Shown in pieces: positions 23,620 to 24,757 of a stretch of DNA of 24,757 bases. The position numbers were made by a program, and so were the translations under genes. Every line of letters begins with the position of its first letter. Within the stretch, counting starts at the first letter, position 1. The notes beneath the pieces were generated by a model, which was given only the letters and a program-made list of their open reading frames with translations, was not told the DNA's origin and did no database searches. Origin of the DNA: an uncultured Collinsella sp. (GTDB taxonomy: Bacteria > Actinomycetota > Coriobacteriia > Coriobacteriales > Coriobacteriaceae); contig CATYEN010000033.1 of assembly GCA_958405565.1 (NCBI GenBank), forward strand, positions 1 through 24,757, given 5' to 3'.

Positions 23620-24558
23620 ATGGCATCTCAAGTTGAGCTCACCCCATGCGGGGCCATGTTTGACATCTTTAAACGCGCAGCCCACCTGAGCCATATCGAG
23701 CTGTGCGGCTTGGTGCTTTCGTCCCGTCCGCTTGCCGACGGCCGCAGCCCGCAGAGCCGAGCCGCCGATCGCTCCTGGGTCTCGCGCTTTATCGTTCGCG
23801 CGCCGGTCGGTACGCTTCAGCAGCGTTTCTTTGCCGATTACGGCACCTCGGCTGCGCGCATTATGTCGCAGCTGGCCCTGCGCCAGCGCAATCCCATGGA
23901 CTCCACGGCTGTGATCAATATGGTGTGCGGCTCTGCCGGTGAGCCCATGGTGCGTGCGCTCGAGGAATGTCACCAGGATACGAATCTCTATCGCAACGCG
24001 CTCGATCGTCTGTCCCAGGCGGGAGAGCTTATGCCTGCCGAGCGCGCCGAAGCCGTGCTGGTGCTGTTTGTCGCCGTCGGTTGTTCGGCAGATGTCCGGT
24101 CTTCGGTGACCTATGCCATCGACTATGCGCACGCGACCTGTGGCGGAGGCACGTCCACGCCGCGTTCGCTTGGCATGTCGACGACCACGGGCGAACGCGA
24201 GCCCGCGCCGGCGCATCCGTTGGGCCTGCTACGTGTGCAAAACGGCTTTGTGGTGAGTGCCCCACGCTGGATTCAGCCGAGCGAGGAAGGCGTCGAGATC
24301 GGCGCGCTGGCAACGGGGGAGGGCGATATCACCGACGTCGGTGATGACGTCTCGGCTCGCCATGCCCACATCTGGTGCGATGCTCAAAATACCTGGCACG
24401 TCGAGGACCTGTCGTCTACCAACGGGACCGTGGTGGTAAACGGGGTCACGAGCGTCTGCATCCAGGTCGAGCCCGGCCGCTCAGCCCAGCTCAATCCCGG
24501 TGACGAGCTCAAGCTCGGCGGCTCCACCACCTACGCCATCCTCTTCGGCGCTCTCTAG
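23620..24558 (+). CDS. FHA-domain protein of the second kinase operon
   Basis: This 312-residue protein has a helical N-terminal part of about 190 residues that I do not recognise (FDIFKRAAHLSHIELCGLVL and following). A linker of about 25 residues and an FHA domain (about 215-312) come next. The FHA motifs are VEIGALATGEGDITDVG, VSARHAHIW and DLSSTNGTVVVNG. The usual Arg after G in the first motif is replaced by Ala, so phosphothreonine binding may be weaker. AAGGAGG precedes the ATG, which is three bases after the kinase stop. It is likely the reader or target of that kinase, located in the cytoplasm, as no membrane helix is present. Confidence 0.88.
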   Translation: MASQVELTPCGAMFDIFKRAAHLSHIELCGLVLSSRPLADGRSPQSRAADRSWVSRFIVRAPVGTLQQRFFADYGTSAARIMSQLALRQRNPMDSTAVINMVCGSAGEPMVRALEECHQDTNLYRNALDRLSQAGELMPAERAEAVLVLFVAVGCSADVRSSVTYAIDYAHATCGGGTSTPRSLGMSTTTGEREPAPAHPLGLLRVQNGFVVSAPRWIQPSEEGVEIGALATGEGDITDVGDDVSARHAHIWCDAQNTWHVEDLSSTNGTVVVNGVTSVCIQVEPGRSAQLNPGDELKLGGSTTYAILFGAL

Positions 24559-24571
24559 CCAACCCTCAATA

Positions 24572-24638
24572 AGTTGCGGTGAAATAGGGACTGTTTAAGG
24601 CTCTGAGCAGCAAAAACAGTCCCTATTTCACCGCAACT
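24572..24638. repeat. Perfect 25-bp inverted repeat with 17-base loop
   Basis: The arm at 24572-24596 (core GTGAAATAGGGACTG) is the exact complement of 24614-24638. The loop is 17 bases. It begins 13 bases after the FHA gene stop. No T-run follows on either strand, so it is not a classical terminator, although the RNA hairpin would be very stable. Confidence 0.95.
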
Positions 24639-24757
24639 GCCGTATGGTTCCCGGGGGATATTCTGGTCGGCGCTGGGCGTTCGATAGTCACCCAAGGTAA
24701 ACGGTTGATTTCCGATCTCAGCCGAACACATTGAGCTAATAGGCCGTTCCCGCAGTT
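24639..24757. other. Window end, no gene seen
   Basis: The last 119 bases contain no supported coding start and no clear promoter. The next gene probably begins beyond the window. Confidence 0.5.

Noticed and set aside
22225..24216. Long minus-strand frame of 663 codons opposite the kinase and FHA genes
   Set aside because: It is a product of GC-rich codon structure: composition is Arg/Gly/His-rich, there is no ribosome site and no family pattern, while the plus-strand genes have clear motifs.
1..24757. CRISPR array, insertion sequence or integrase gene
   Set aside because: No regularly spaced repeats and no transposase or recombinase motifs were seen; the phage integrase must lie outside the window.

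Overview
The window reads as a high-GC Gram-positive chromosome of the class Coriobacteriia, most like Collinsella. This rests on the gene order, on GC-rich codons with strong Shine-Dalgarno sites, and on the fusion of a RodA/FtsW polymerase to a class B penicillin-binding protein. The genus is recalled family knowledge, not a search result.

Positions 1 to about 4450 are the right end of a prophage. They hold a YMDD reverse transcriptase whose 3' part carries a 14-G run, a small unknown protein, an XkdX-family protein, two small membrane proteins (one a holin candidate), a C39-like cysteine peptidase and a GH25 lysozyme with Cpl-7 and LysM repeats. The genes overlap or nearly touch, and a strong intrinsic terminator follows the lysozyme. 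Next comes a perfect 3' end of a tRNA gene (4428-4450) without its 5' part, followed by its own terminator. This is what a right attachment site (attR) looks like after integration into a tRNA gene on the + strand.

Positions 4510-14911 hold a minus-strand operon matching the actinobacterial cell-wall signalling locus. In transcription order it has a polytopic Ser/Thr kinase, an FhaA-like protein (DUF3662+FHA), an FhaB-like membrane FHA protein, a PP2C phosphatase, the RodA/FtsW-PBP fusion and PknB with four PASTA repeats. Kinases, phosphatase and FHA readers would tune peptidoglycan synthesis through the fusion enzyme.

A YcxB-like membrane protein (minus) then diverges from dnaX (plus). dnaX, ybaB and recR form the usual replication/repair neighbourhood, but about 1.1 kb has been inserted between dnaX and ybaB. 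The insert carries a DUF4160 two-gene module and a membrane-anchored protein on the other strand.

From 20864 to 24558 a second signalling operon follows: a Ser/Gly-rich anchored protein, a membrane kinase whose catalytic loop reads HRDISPAN, and an FHA-domain protein. It ends before a perfect 25-bp inverted repeat. The items most worth a second look are the poly-G tract in the reverse transcriptase, the attR with a second inverted tRNA-like arm, the second kinase/FHA module, and the long palindromes.
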